Of a stretch of 64,000 nucleotides of DNA, positions 1-8,353 are shown one piece after another (within the stretch, counting starts at the first letter, position 1; each line of letters opens with the position of its first letter). The translations under genes were made by a program, and so were the position numbers. The notes under the pieces are model-generated. The model was given only the letters and a program-made list of their open reading frames with translations, was not told where the DNA came from and ran no database searches. Source of the stretch: Alphaproteobacteria bacterium (lineage in GTDB: Bacteria > Pseudomonadota > Alphaproteobacteria > JAJFFI01); NCBI GenBank assembly GCA_030066595.1, contig JASJBI010000024.1, positions 59,324 through 123,323 of the forward strand. Direction: 5' to 3'.

Positions 1-536
1 ACCAGCGCGATCTTCTTGCCCTTGAGCTTGCCCATGCCGCCTTCCTGGGCGCCCACGTATTTGACGAAGGCAGAGGCCTGACTCCAATAGGTGGTCGGGA
101 AGTTGAACACCCACGGGAACACGCGCCCATCGGCGGCCGCGGTGCGGCCATAGCCCATCGACAGGATCGGCACCTTGTCGACCGGCGCCTTCGGGATGAG
201 CTTGTAGGTCAGGCCGGTCGAATACGGGTTCACGATCACCGGCTTCTTGGCCTTGAGCCTCTCGTAGCACTCGACGCCAACCTTGGTGTTGTAGGCGAAT
301 TCGCACTCTTCCCACACGATCTTGGCGCCGCCGACGCCGCCGTCACGCTTGTTGAGCAAATCGAAATAATCGCGGAAGCCATTGGCGATGGGAATGCCGT
401 TCGGGGCATAGGCCCCCGAACGGTAGACCAGCAGCGGAATGAAAATCTCGTCCGCCGCCTGCGCTTTCGTGGCCAGTATCGGCGCGGTCAGGACCGCGGC
501 CGAAACCAGGCCAAGCGTTAGCTTTCTCACACTCAT
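1..536 (-). CDS. Branched-chain-amino-acid-type ABC transporter substrate-binding protein (3' part beyond the window)
   Basis: The first 178 codons are present, starting at an ATG at 536 preceded by an AGGGAGGA ribosome site; the rest runs off the left edge. The N-terminus is a Sec signal peptide (MSVRKLTLGL, then a hydrophobic stretch ending near KAQA). The mature part begins with a Leu/Ile/Val-binding-type start (IFIPLLVYRSG) and carries NGFRDYFDLLNKRDGG, typical of periplasmic ligand-binding proteins of the HAAT family. It is the last visible gene of a leftward operon with LivM, LivH, LivG and an acyl-CoA ligase, so an organic or aromatic acid ligand is as plausible as an amino acid. A LivF ATPase would be expected just off the left edge. 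The ligand cannot be read from sequence. Confidence 0.85.
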   Translation of the reverse strand, partial: MSVRKLTLGLVSAAVLTAPILATKAQAADEIFIPLLVYRSGAYAPNGIPIANGFRDYFDLLNKRDGGVGGAKIVWEECEFAYNTKVGVECYERLKAKKPVIVNPYSTGLTYKLIPKAPVDKVPILSMGYGRTAAADGRVFPWVFNFPTTYWSQASAFVKYVGAQEGGMGKLKGKKIAL

Positions 537-675
537 ATGCTGTCCTCCCTGTTGGGGTTCGCTGTCACGCCTTGGAAAGCGCGATTCTTACATGGCGCGC
601 CGAGCGTAACATGGTGGGGAATAGGCACGCAAATGCCCGTGCCGTGGCGCTTCTTGCGCCTGCGGCCGGCCCGGA

Positions 676-1749
676 TCAGTGCGGGAACGGCCATAATCGG
701 AGCTTCTCCTTGGTGATCTGCCAGAGCCTTGCAAGCCCATGCGGCTCGACGATCAGGAAGAATATGATGAGCCCGCCGAACAGCATGAATTCGACATGCT
801 TGGCGAAATTGGCGGTAAATCCGAGTCCGCCGACGAACAGGTTGGTCAACACGATCGGCAGCAACAGGATGAAGCCGGCGCCCAGGAACGAGCCGAGCAG
901 GCTGCCCAGCCCGCCGATGATGATCATGAACAGCACGTCGAAGGAGACGAACAGCTGGAAGGCTTCGGTCTCGACGCTGCCGAGCCACATGGAGAACATC
1001 ATGGCGCCGGCGACGCCGATATAGAAGGAGCTGATGGCGAAGGCCAGCAGCTTGGTCTGCAGCGGGCGGATGCCGATGATCTCGGCGGCGATGTCCATGT
1101 CACGAATGGCCATCCAAGACCGGCCGATGCGCCCGCGGACCAGGTTTTTCGCCGCCAGCGTGAGCAAGGTCACGAAGATCAGGATTACCACATAGCGGAC
1201 CTGCGGCGTGGCTTCCGCGCCGGTGATCAGGAAGCCGAATGCCTCGCGCGGCGGCGCCTCGATATTGCCGGAGGGGTGATAATTGTAGAACCAGGGCACC
1301 TTGTTGAAGAGCCAGACCAGGAAGAATTGTGCCGCCAGCGTGGCGACCGCCAGGTAGAAACCCTTGATGCGTAGACTCGGCAGGCCGAACAGGATCCCGA
1401 CCCCGGCGGTGATTAACCCCGCCAGGATGAAGATCAGCAGGATGTTGAGGTCCGGAAAGGCGGTCATCAACTTGTAGGTGGAGTAAGCACCCACGGCGAG
1501 AAATCCACCGGTGCCAAGCGAGATCTGCCCGCAATAGCCGGTCAGGATATTGAGGCCGATGGCCGCCAGCGCGAAGATCAGGAGCGGCAGCAGGATGGCC
1601 TCGAACCAGTAGTCCCCCTGGATGAAGGGCACCCCGAGGTAGGCGATCAGCAGGACCGCGATGACGGCGACCCGGTCCTGGGTGATCGGAAAGATCGCCT
1701 GATCGGCGGCGTAGGAGGCCTTGAACTGACCGGCTTCGCGATACAGCAT
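676..1749 (-). CDS. livM: ABC transporter permease, LivM family
   Basis: This 357-aa inner-membrane permease has about nine or ten hydrophobic segments. It carries the LivM hallmark GYCGQISLGTGGFLAVGAY near residue 90 and the cytoplasmic EAA-type loop around RSWMAIRDMDIAAEIIG, which contacts the ATPase. It pairs with the LivH permease immediately upstream (3 bp gap) to form the heterodimeric channel of a HAAT-type uptake system. Length and topology are normal for the family. Position between LivH and the substrate-binding protein fits one operon. Substrate is unknown; the linkage to an acyl-CoA ligase and box genes suggests a carboxylic or aromatic acid (inference). Confidence 0.92.
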   Translation of the reverse strand: MLYREAGQFKASYAADQAIFPITQDRVAVIAVLLIAYLGVPFIQGDYWFEAILLPLLIFALAAIGLNILTGYCGQISLGTGGFLAVGAYSTYKLMTAFPDLNILLIFILAGLITAGVGILFGLPSLRIKGFYLAVATLAAQFFLVWLFNKVPWFYNYHPSGNIEAPPREAFGFLITGAEATPQVRYVVILIFVTLLTLAAKNLVRGRIGRSWMAIRDMDIAAEIIGIRPLQTKLLAFAISSFYIGVAGAMMFSMWLGSVETEAFQLFVSFDVLFMIIIGGLGSLLGSFLGAGFILLLPIVLTNLFVGGLGFTANFAKHVEFMLFGGLIIFFLIVEPHGLARLWQITKEKLRLWPFPH

Positions 1750-1752
1750 GAG

Positions 1753-2718
1753 CTAGACCCTCTCGATGATCTTCTCGCCGAACAATCCCTGCGGCCGGAA
1801 CAACAGGAACACCATGGCGAGCATGTAGGCGAACCAGTTCTCGATGGCCCCGCCGATCAAGGGGCCCCAGTAGATCTCCGCGATCTTCTCGCCGACCCCG
1901 ATGATCAGTCCGCCGACGATCGCGCCGGGGACTGACGTAAACCCGCCGAGGATCAGCACGGGCAAGGCCTTGAGTGCAATCAGCGAGAGGCTGAACTGCA
2001 CCCCGCTCTTCGCGCCCCACATGATGCCGGCGACCATGGCGACGATGCCCGCCACGGACCAGACGATCACCCAGATGGACTTCAGCGGAATGCCGACCGA
2101 CAGCGCCGCCTGGTGGTCGTCCGCGACCGCGCGCAGTGCCCGGCCGACGCGCGTCTTCTGGAAGAACACGGCCAGCACGGCGACCAGAACCGCGGCGGTG
2201 GCGGCCGCGACCAGGTCAAACTGGTTCAGCAGGATCCCGCCCCATTCGAAGGAAGCGTCGGGGATCCCGATATCCAGCGCCTTCACGTCGCTGCCCCAGA
2301 GCACGTCGCCGAAGCCTTCGAGAAACAGCGCCAGTCCGATGGTCGACATGAACAGAATGATCTGCTCCTGGTTGACCAGCGGCCTCAGCACGATGCGCTC
2401 GATGGCGAAGGCCAGGGCCACCATCACGGCCGCCGTGCCGATGATGGCGAGGGCAATCAGATACCAGGGCAACTGCTGGGTCGAGGTCTGTCCCATGAAC
2501 TCCATCAGCCCAACCAGGGTCAGGCCGGCGAACAGGGCCAACACGCCCTGAGCGAAATTGAACACCCCGGAGGCCTTGAAGATCAGCACGAAGCCCAGAG
2601 CCACGAGCGAATACATGACGCCCGCGATCAGGCCGCCGATGATGACTTCGGCAAAGAAGATCGGCGCCGTGGCCATGTCCACGAACGGCGCGATGAACAC
2701 CGCGTACAAGACATCCAT
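1753..2718 (-). CDS. livH: ABC transporter permease, LivH family
   Basis: A 321-aa polytopic membrane protein with the LivH signature GVMYSLVALGFVLIFKASG, followed by VFNFAQG, near residues 33-60. The EAA-like loop is RALRAVADDHQAALSVGI around residue 190. It forms the second half of the HAAT permease with LivM, whose gene follows after 3 bp. The N-terminus is slightly extended (MDVLYAVFIAPFVDMATAP) before the first conserved membrane segment, so an internal ATG near residue 15 could also be used. No ribosome site clearly decides between them. Confidence 0.92.
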   Translation of the reverse strand: MDVLYAVFIAPFVDMATAPIFFAEVIIGGLIAGVMYSLVALGFVLIFKASGVFNFAQGVLALFAGLTLVGLMEFMGQTSTQQLPWYLIALAIIGTAAVMVALAFAIERIVLRPLVNQEQIILFMSTIGLALFLEGFGDVLWGSDVKALDIGIPDASFEWGGILLNQFDLVAAATAAVLVAVLAVFFQKTRVGRALRAVADDHQAALSVGIPLKSIWVIVWSVAGIVAMVAGIMWGAKSGVQFSLSLIALKALPVLILGGFTSVPGAIVGGLIIGVGEKIAEIYWGPLIGGAIENWFAYMLAMVFLLFRPQGLFGEKIIERV

Positions 2719-2760
2719 GGACTAATTCCCCCTCATTCGCGTCATGCCTCGCGGCCGGGA

Positions 2761-3561
2761 TCAGTCATGGCTGACCCCCAGATAGGCGTCGATGACGTCC
2801 TGGTTCTTGCCGACTTCGTCCGGGGTGCCGTCGGCGATCTTCTCGCCATGGTCCAAAACGACCACCCGGTCGGAGATATCCATGACCACACCCATGTCGT
2901 GCTCGATCAGCGCGATGGTGGTGCCGAACTCCTCGTTCACGTCGATGATGAAGCGGGACATGTCCTCTTTTTCTTCCACGTTCATGCCCGCCATCGGTTC
3001 GTCGAGCAGCAACAGCTCCGGCTCCGCCGCCAGTGCGCGACCCAGCTCGACCCGCTTCTGCAGGCCATAGGGCAGGCGGCCGACCGGCGTCTTGCGGATC
3101 GTCTGGATTTCCAGGAAGTCGATGACGCCCTCGACGAATTCCCGATGCGCCAGCTCCTGCTTCTTCGCCGGCCCCAAATGAAGCGCTTCCAGAAAGAAGT
3201 TCCCCTTCATCTTCAAGAGCCGCCCCGTCATCAGGTTGTCGAGCGTGCTCATGCCCTTGAACAGGGCGACGTTCTGGAAGGTCCGCGCGATGCCCTGCGC
3301 CGCCGCTTCGTGGGGGCGCATCTGTTTGCGGGTTCGGCCCTTGTAGGTGATGGTGCCTTCCTGCGGATGATAGAAGCCGTTGATGCAGTTCAGCATCGAC
3401 GTCTTGCCGGCGCCGTTCGGTCCTATGATGGCGCGGATCTCGCCTTTCTGGACATCGAAGCTGACGCCGCGGATCGCCTTCACGCCGCCGAATGAGAGGC
3501 TGATATTCGCCACGTCCAGGAGAACGTCGGCGCCGTTGCCACCTGCTTCCGCCATGGTCAT
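2761..3561 (-). CDS. livG: ABC transporter ATP-binding protein, LivG family
   Basis: A 266-aa ATPase with Walker A (GPNGAGKTS, about residue 49), the LivG-type signature region (LPYGLQKRVELGRAL), Walker B (LLLLDEPMAGM) and the switch histidine (IALIEHDM). The ABC signature is YGLQKRVE, the variant normal for LivG. It energises the LivH/LivM permease; a LivF partner is expected beyond the left edge. The gene starts 28 bp downstream of the acyl-CoA ligase stop, in the same operon. Confidence 0.93.
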   Translation of the reverse strand: MTMAEAGGNGADVLLDVANISLSFGGVKAIRGVSFDVQKGEIRAIIGPNGAGKTSMLNCINGFYHPQEGTITYKGRTRKQMRPHEAAAQGIARTFQNVALFKGMSTLDNLMTGRLLKMKGNFFLEALHLGPAKKQELAHREFVEGVIDFLEIQTIRKTPVGRLPYGLQKRVELGRALAAEPELLLLDEPMAGMNVEEKEDMSRFIIDVNEEFGTTIALIEHDMGVVMDISDRVVVLDHGEKIADGTPDEVGKNQDVIDAYLGVSHD

Positions 3562-3589
3562 GCGCCTGTGGCCTTGCAGTGTCGGTGGT

Positions 3590-5590
3590 TCATTCGGCCG
3601 CCTGCGGTATGGCCGGTCGCTCGCTGATTTCGGCGTCCGAGATTTCGAGATCCGCCTTGATCATGCCGGTCCGCCCGTCCTCGAAGGTGACCTGTGCCTC
3701 GACATTGACCTGATCGGCGCCGGAATAGAGCGCGGTGATAATCTGGTCGTATTTCTCTCTGATGAAATTCCGTCGGACTTTCCGGGTTCGGGTGAGCTCG
3801 CCGTCGTCCGCATCGAGCTCCTTGTGCAGCAACACGAAGCGGTGAATCTGCGAGCCTGCCAGATGAGAGTCCGTGGCCAGGTCCCGGTTGACCTGCGCCA
3901 CGTTGTCCCGGATCAGGTCGTAGACCTCGGTCTTGGATGCCAGGTCCTGGTAGCTCGCGTAGGCCAGTCCCCGCCGCTCGGCCCAGTTACCAACCGCTTC
4001 CAGGTCGATGCTGATCATCGCGGTGACCGTGTCCCGCTGGTCGCCGAAGGCGACCGCCTCCTTGATGAACGGGAAGAACTTCAGCTTGTTCTCGATATAT
4101 TTGGGCGCGAACATCGCGCCGTTGTTCAGTTTGCCGACGTCCTTGGCCCGGTCGATGATCCGCAGGTGGTTGTCGTCGCCGATGAAGCCAGCGTCGCCCG
4201 TGTGCACCCAGCCATCGGCGGTCTTGGTTTCCCGGGTGGCTTCCGGGTTCTTGTAGTACTCCATGAACACGCCCGGGCTGCGGAACAGCACCTCGCTGTT
4301 CTCGGCGATCTTGATTTCCACGTCCGGCACGGCGACGCCGACGGTATCCGGCTTGATCTCGCCGTCCGGCTGAATGGTAACGAACACCGAGGCTTCGGTC
4401 ATGCCGTAGAGCTGTTTGAGGTTCATGCCCAGCGCGCGGAAGAAATCGAAGATGTCCGGGCCGATCGCTTCACCGGCGGTGTAGGCAAGGCGGACGCGGG
4501 AGAATCCCAGCGTGTTCTTGAGCGGCCCATAGACCAAGAGGCTGCCCACGGAGTAGAGAAACCGATCCCAGGCCGAGACCGGCTCCTTGTCGATGATCCG
4601 TGTGCCCACGCGCCGCGCCAGATCCATGAAATATTGGAACATCTTGCGCTTGAGCCAGCCGGCATCCTCCATGCGGATCATGACGGTCGTGAGGATGTTC
4701 TCGAAGATGCGCGGCGGCGCGAAGAAGTAGGTCGGACCGATTTCCCGCAGGTCATGCATGACCGTGGCGCCGCTCTCCGGACAGCTGGCGCAGAAGCCGC
4801 ACACATAGGACTGGCCGACCGAGAAGATGTTGTCGCCGACCCAGGCCATGGGCAGGTAGGAGAGCATCTCCTCCCGGTCATTCAGGCCCTCGATCTCGGC
4901 CGAGTTGCGCGCGGTGATGATCAGGTTGTCGGACGACAGCAGGACGCCCTTGGGTTTGCCGGTCGTGCCCGATGTGTAGAGGATGATCGCCGTGTCCGAG
5001 CCCGCGCCCTTGGCGATCTCGGACAGGAAGAAGTCGGGATTGGCTTTGTCGAACGCCCGCCCGTGCTCCTGCAGCTCGATGAGGTGCGTCAGGAACGGCT
5101 GCCTGTAGTTGCGCATGCCGCGCTCGTCCTTGAAGACGATCCGTTCCAGCAACGGGCACTGATCTTTGATCTCGATCAGCTTGTCGACCTGCTCCTGATC
5201 CTCGACGACCGCGAAGCGGATCTCCGCGTGGTCGAGCACGTACTGCATCTCCGCTGCGCCGGAGTCCTGGTAAACCGGAACCGGGATCGCACCCAGCGCC
5301 TGGGCTGCGACGATCGCCCAGTAGAGTTGCGGCCGGTTGTCGCCCACAATGGCAATGCGGTCGCCGCGTTTCGCGCCGAGGTCGGCAAGGCCGCAGGCGA
5401 GCGCGTGGATCTCGTCCAGCTGCTGCTGCCAGGTCCAGGTCTGCCAGATGCCGAAGTCCTTCTCCCGCATCGCCGGCTGGTCGCCGCGTTCCTTGACGTT
5501 CTTCAGCAGCAGTTTCGGAAAGGTGTCTGGGTTCGCGACCAGGTCTGCAATACTGGTCGCGCCGCCAACCGCGCTCGTGGCCTCCGTCAT
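3590..5590 (-). CDS. AMP-forming acyl-CoA ligase (long-chain/FAA1-like class)
   Basis: This 666-aa adenylate-forming enzyme should activate a carboxylic acid to its CoA thioester with ATP. It shows the P-loop-like motif LYTSGTTGKPKGV near residue 208, the YGMTEAS motif and the TGDAGF/DRAKD hinge region. Length and an insert of about 60 residues around SYVCGFCASCPESG match the large long-chain acyl-CoA synthetase class rather than compact benzoate-CoA ligases of about 520 aa. A GGGAGA ribosome site precedes the ATG. It is the first gene of the leftward operon with LivG/H/M and a binding protein, suggesting coupled uptake and activation of one acid. The acid is unknown; benzoate or a phenylalkanoate is possible from the neighbouring box genes but unproven. 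Confidence 0.9.
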   Translation of the reverse strand: MTEATSAVGGATSIADLVANPDTFPKLLLKNVKERGDQPAMREKDFGIWQTWTWQQQLDEIHALACGLADLGAKRGDRIAIVGDNRPQLYWAIVAAQALGAIPVPVYQDSGAAEMQYVLDHAEIRFAVVEDQEQVDKLIEIKDQCPLLERIVFKDERGMRNYRQPFLTHLIELQEHGRAFDKANPDFFLSEIAKGAGSDTAIILYTSGTTGKPKGVLLSSDNLIITARNSAEIEGLNDREEMLSYLPMAWVGDNIFSVGQSYVCGFCASCPESGATVMHDLREIGPTYFFAPPRIFENILTTVMIRMEDAGWLKRKMFQYFMDLARRVGTRIIDKEPVSAWDRFLYSVGSLLVYGPLKNTLGFSRVRLAYTAGEAIGPDIFDFFRALGMNLKQLYGMTEASVFVTIQPDGEIKPDTVGVAVPDVEIKIAENSEVLFRSPGVFMEYYKNPEATRETKTADGWVHTGDAGFIGDDNHLRIIDRAKDVGKLNNGAMFAPKYIENKLKFFPFIKEAVAFGDQRDTVTAMISIDLEAVGNWAERRGLAYASYQDLASKTEVYDLIRDNVAQVNRDLATDSHLAGSQIHRFVLLHKELDADDGELTRTRKVRRNFIREKYDQIITALYSGADQVNVEAQVTFEDGRTGMIKADLEISDAEISERPAIPQAAE

Positions 5591-5928
5591 CCCATTGTCT
5601 CCCGTCTCCGCCGGTTGGCGGAGCTATCCAGCGTCAGAAATCAGCGCGGTTGGCTGTGGGATGAGGGGCAGTGGCGTTGCCGTACGCCGGCCCTCTGAGC
5701 GCATGAGCCATGTGGGTGTGGTCGCCGCCACCCCGTTCCTCCCCCAGAACCGCGTCAAGCCTCCAAAAACGCGTATTTATTATTGTTCTTCGTAGAAGAA
5801 CTTAAGCGCCATCGTAGCTACTCAAATTAGCGCTCAAAATCAAGCGCACATTCGCGTGATGAGGCCTTCGACGGCCTTCCTTTCCGCGGGTTTGCGCACA
5901 TCTGCCTGCGTTCGGCGGCTTACTTTGG
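5591..5928. promoter_or_regulatory. Intergenic region upstream of the ligase-transporter operon, with a perfect palindrome
   Basis: No gene is evident in these 338 bases. The middle is AT-rich compared with its surroundings and contains a perfect 7-bp inverted repeat with a 3-bp centre, GTTCTTCGTAGAAGAAC, at 5785-5801. A second, GCGCT-N8-AGCGC, lies at 5830-5847. Both fit operator sites for a dimeric regulator of the leftward ligase-transporter operon. I see no TGCA-N6-TGCA site here, so BoxR control of this arm is not supported by sequence. Confidence 0.45.
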
Positions 5929-6987
5929 TTAACCGTCCGGCGCGGGTCCAAAGCGATGCACGCCGTCGTCGGCAGCGATCCGAGTAAGATCGCCCCGCGC
6001 CGCTAAATGGGCAAGATGGGACAGGCTCTCGCCCATGGCAAACATGATTTGGTGCGCGTCGAGCTCCCGCTTGAACAGCAGCGGCACCATCTCGGCTGCG
6101 GTCCGGGGCATGGCGCAGGCCTCCAGGATGTCCGCCAGCCGGTCGTCGTGGTGGTCCCGGATCGCGGAGATGCGGGCGTGCAGCCCGTGGAACGGATAGC
6201 CATGCGACGGCAGGACGAGGGTGTTCGCCGGCAACGCGGCGAAACGGTCGAGCGAGCCGAGGAACAGGGACAAGGGGTCTGCATCCGGCTCCGCCGCGGC
6301 CAAGCTCACATTGGGGGTGATGCGCGGCAGGATCTGGTCGCCGGAGATCAGGATCCCGGTCTCAGCGCACCACAGACAGGCATGCTCGGGCGCATGACCG
6401 GTGCCGATCAGGACCTGCCAGCGATGGGCGCCGATCGCCAACTCCTCGCCGTCCACGATCCGCCGATAGGTGCCGGGCGGCTCGGAAATCCGCTTCCGGT
6501 AGGTGTTGCCGCGTCCGTCCAGGGTGTCGAGCCAGGTCCGGTCCAGGCCGTGCTGTGCGTAGAGCGCGACCTGCTGGGCGGAGCTCTTGCCATCCGTGTC
6601 CCTGTACAGCGCCGTCGCCATCAGCCACTCTGTCTGGGTGGCCCAGACCGGCACCGCGAGCTCCCGCGACAGCCAGCCCGCCAGCCCCATATGATCGGGA
6701 TGGAAGTGGGTCACGATCACCCGCTTGACAGCTCTCCCCGCCATCGGCCCGGCGAACAGCGCCTGCCAGAGCGCCTTGACCTCGTCCCGGTTGATCCCGG
6801 TGTCGACGATCGTCCAGCCGTCGCCGTCCTCGAGCAGCCAGAGATTGATGTGATCGAGGGCAAAGGGCAGCGGCATGCGCAGCCAGAACACGCCCGGGCC
6901 GACTTGCACCAGGGCGCCGGGCCCGGGCCGTTCCGGGTAGGGATAGTCGAGCCCCGATGGCGCGATGGGTCTGGGGAGGCTCGTCAT
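5929..6987 (-). CDS. MBL-fold metallo-hydrolase of the box cluster
   Basis: This 352-aa protein has the metallo-beta-lactamase metal-binding motif THFHPDHMG near residue 90, downstream metal-ligand candidates GTGHAPEHACLW and SGDQILPR, and a C-terminal extension rich in helices. It is a probable hydrolase (thioesterase, lactonase or glyoxalase II-like). Its start overlaps the stop of the alpha/beta hydrolase by 4 bp, so the two are translationally coupled. The setting suggests a housekeeping role in box metabolism, such as hydrolysing a dead-end CoA thioester or lactone (inference). MBL proteins occur in other box clusters, but this one's substrate is not established by sequence. Confidence 0.85.
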   Translation of the reverse strand: MTSLPRPIAPSGLDYPYPERPGPGALVQVGPGVFWLRMPLPFALDHINLWLLEDGDGWTIVDTGINRDEVKALWQALFAGPMAGRAVKRVIVTHFHPDHMGLAGWLSRELAVPVWATQTEWLMATALYRDTDGKSSAQQVALYAQHGLDRTWLDTLDGRGNTYRKRISEPPGTYRRIVDGEELAIGAHRWQVLIGTGHAPEHACLWCAETGILISGDQILPRITPNVSLAAAEPDADPLSLFLGSLDRFAALPANTLVLPSHGYPFHGLHARISAIRDHHDDRLADILEACAMPRTAAEMVPLLFKRELDAHQIMFAMGESLSHLAHLAARGDLTRIAADDGVHRFGPAPDG

Positions 6988-7799
6988 GCCTGCACCTCCG
7001 AGGCGAGCTCTGCCTGGGCCGCCTCTTCTCCGCCCAGTGTGCGGGCGACGAAGTCGCAGACGGCGGCGAGGGTGGCCTCGGGCTGGTCCCGATGCGGCGA
7101 GTGGCCGCAGGCCGGCAGCATCATGCCTTCGACCGGCCCGCCGGCGCCGGCGACGATCGCCTCGATCTGCTTGGTCGTGCCGTACTCGTCGTCCTCGCCC
7201 TGGATCGCCAGGACAGGGCAGGTGATCCGGGGCAAATACTCCTCGATGTTCCAGTGCCAGAACTCGGGATGCAGCCAGACGTCGTTCCAGCCGCGAAAGG
7301 CGCCTTCCACATCGGCGTGGTGCCGGGTCAATCGGTCGGCCAGATCGGTCGTGTCGTAGGCGATCTTGGCGGCGGCGATGCTTCGCACCGAGATCTCCTC
7401 GTTGAAGACATGGGCGGCTAAGGTGATCACGCCGCGCACCAGCGGGGCGTTGCCGGAGCCCGCATGGACCAGCGCAATCGAGCCGCCATCGCTGTGTCCC
7501 AGCAGGATCGCATCGCGAACGCCGGCCGCGCCCAGCACCTCGGGCAGGGTGACGAGTCCCTCGTCATGCATGTAGCGCACTGGCCGGGGCAGCTCGACGG
7601 GATCCGACTTGCCATACCCCCAGCGACTGTAGACCAGGGCGCCGCAGCCGGTCGCGTCGGCCACCCGCGCCGGGAAGTCGCGCCACATCGAGACGCTGCC
7701 GAGCCCTTCGTGCAGAAACACGATGGTCGGCGCTGCCTCCGGCGCCGGTCCGATCCAATCGTACTCGAGGCGATGGCCGCCTGCGGTGAGAACCGGCAT
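6984..7799 (-). CDS. Alpha/beta hydrolase of the box cluster
   Basis: A 271-aa alpha/beta-hydrolase-fold protein. The nucleophile elbow is LLGHSDGGSIAL (about residue 105), the oxyanion region is FLHEGLGSVSMW, the acid is probably the aspartate in GEDDEYG, and the catalytic histidine is in ACGHSPHRDQ. The family includes esterases, lactonases and enol-lactone hydrolases; box gene clusters of Azoarcus type also carry a putative lactone hydrolase. It lies 9 bp downstream of the DUF4863 gene and overlaps the MBL gene. No signal peptide, so it is cytoplasmic. Substrate unproven. Confidence 0.87.
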   Translation of the reverse strand: MPVLTAGGHRLEYDWIGPAPEAAPTIVFLHEGLGSVSMWRDFPARVADATGCGALVYSRWGYGKSDPVELPRPVRYMHDEGLVTLPEVLGAAGVRDAILLGHSDGGSIALVHAGSGNAPLVRGVITLAAHVFNEEISVRSIAAAKIAYDTTDLADRLTRHHADVEGAFRGWNDVWLHPEFWHWNIEEYLPRITCPVLAIQGEDDEYGTTKQIEAIVAGAGGPVEGMMLPACGHSPHRDQPEATLAAVCDFVARTLGGEEAAQAELASEVQA

Positions 7800-7808
7800 G
7801 GCAGACCG

Positions 7809-8279
7809 TCAGGCGCCTTTGGTGAACTCGATGGCGCCGTCCGGCAACAGGTAGAGCACCAATGCCTCGCCCTCGGTCACGGTGGGGTGGTGGGCCGTGT
7901 CCGGCCCGTAGACGTACCAGCCGGCCCCGTGGCCGTCGAACTTGGCGGTCGGAGTGATCGGCATGATCATGTCGATCTCGCCGTTGGGATGGCGATGGTG
8001 CGGGCCCTTGACGTCCTGCATATGGACCACGTCCACACTGAAGCCTGCCGTCTCGGGGCCCTGTTTGACGACCCGGCCGAACTTGATGCCGCCATGCTCG
8101 TTGTCGCACATCCAGCCCGCGGCGATGGCGTCGTGGCAGGCCTGGTTGATGGCCTGAAAGGTCTTGCCGTCCGCCGGAAAGCGCTCGTTCAGCTCCTGCG
8201 CCAGCGCCGCGTCCAGCGACCTGCCGGCGATGGCGTCCGTCACCTCGGTGATCAGGATACGGAATTCGTCCTGTGTCAT
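7809..8279 (-). CDS. DUF4863 family protein
   Basis: A 156-aa cytoplasmic protein beginning MTQDEFRILITEVTDAIAG at an ATG (8279) with GAGGACG upstream. A longer open frame reaching 8504 is Arg/Gly-rich and overlaps boxD, so I reject it. The central part (VVHMQDVKGPHHRHPNGE) and later YVYGPDTAHHPTVTEG read like a small cupin: several histidines and a glutamate spaced as metal ligands. The family occurs in box-type benzoyl-CoA clusters with no assigned reaction that I know of. It lies 9 bp upstream of the hydrolase gene and 74 bp downstream of boxD, in one operon. Confidence 0.8.
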   Translation of the reverse strand: MTQDEFRILITEVTDAIAGRSLDAALAQELNERFPADGKTFQAINQACHDAIAAGWMCDNEHGGIKFGRVVKQGPETAGFSVDVVHMQDVKGPHHRHPNGEIDMIMPITPTAKFDGHGAGWYVYGPDTAHHPTVTEGEALVLYLLPDGAIEFTKGA

Positions 8280-8353
8280 GCGCCCGTCCTCGAAGACATG
8301 AGACTTCTGAAAGCTAGGATTGCCGACAGCCCGCGGCAAGCGGGCCGACCGTA

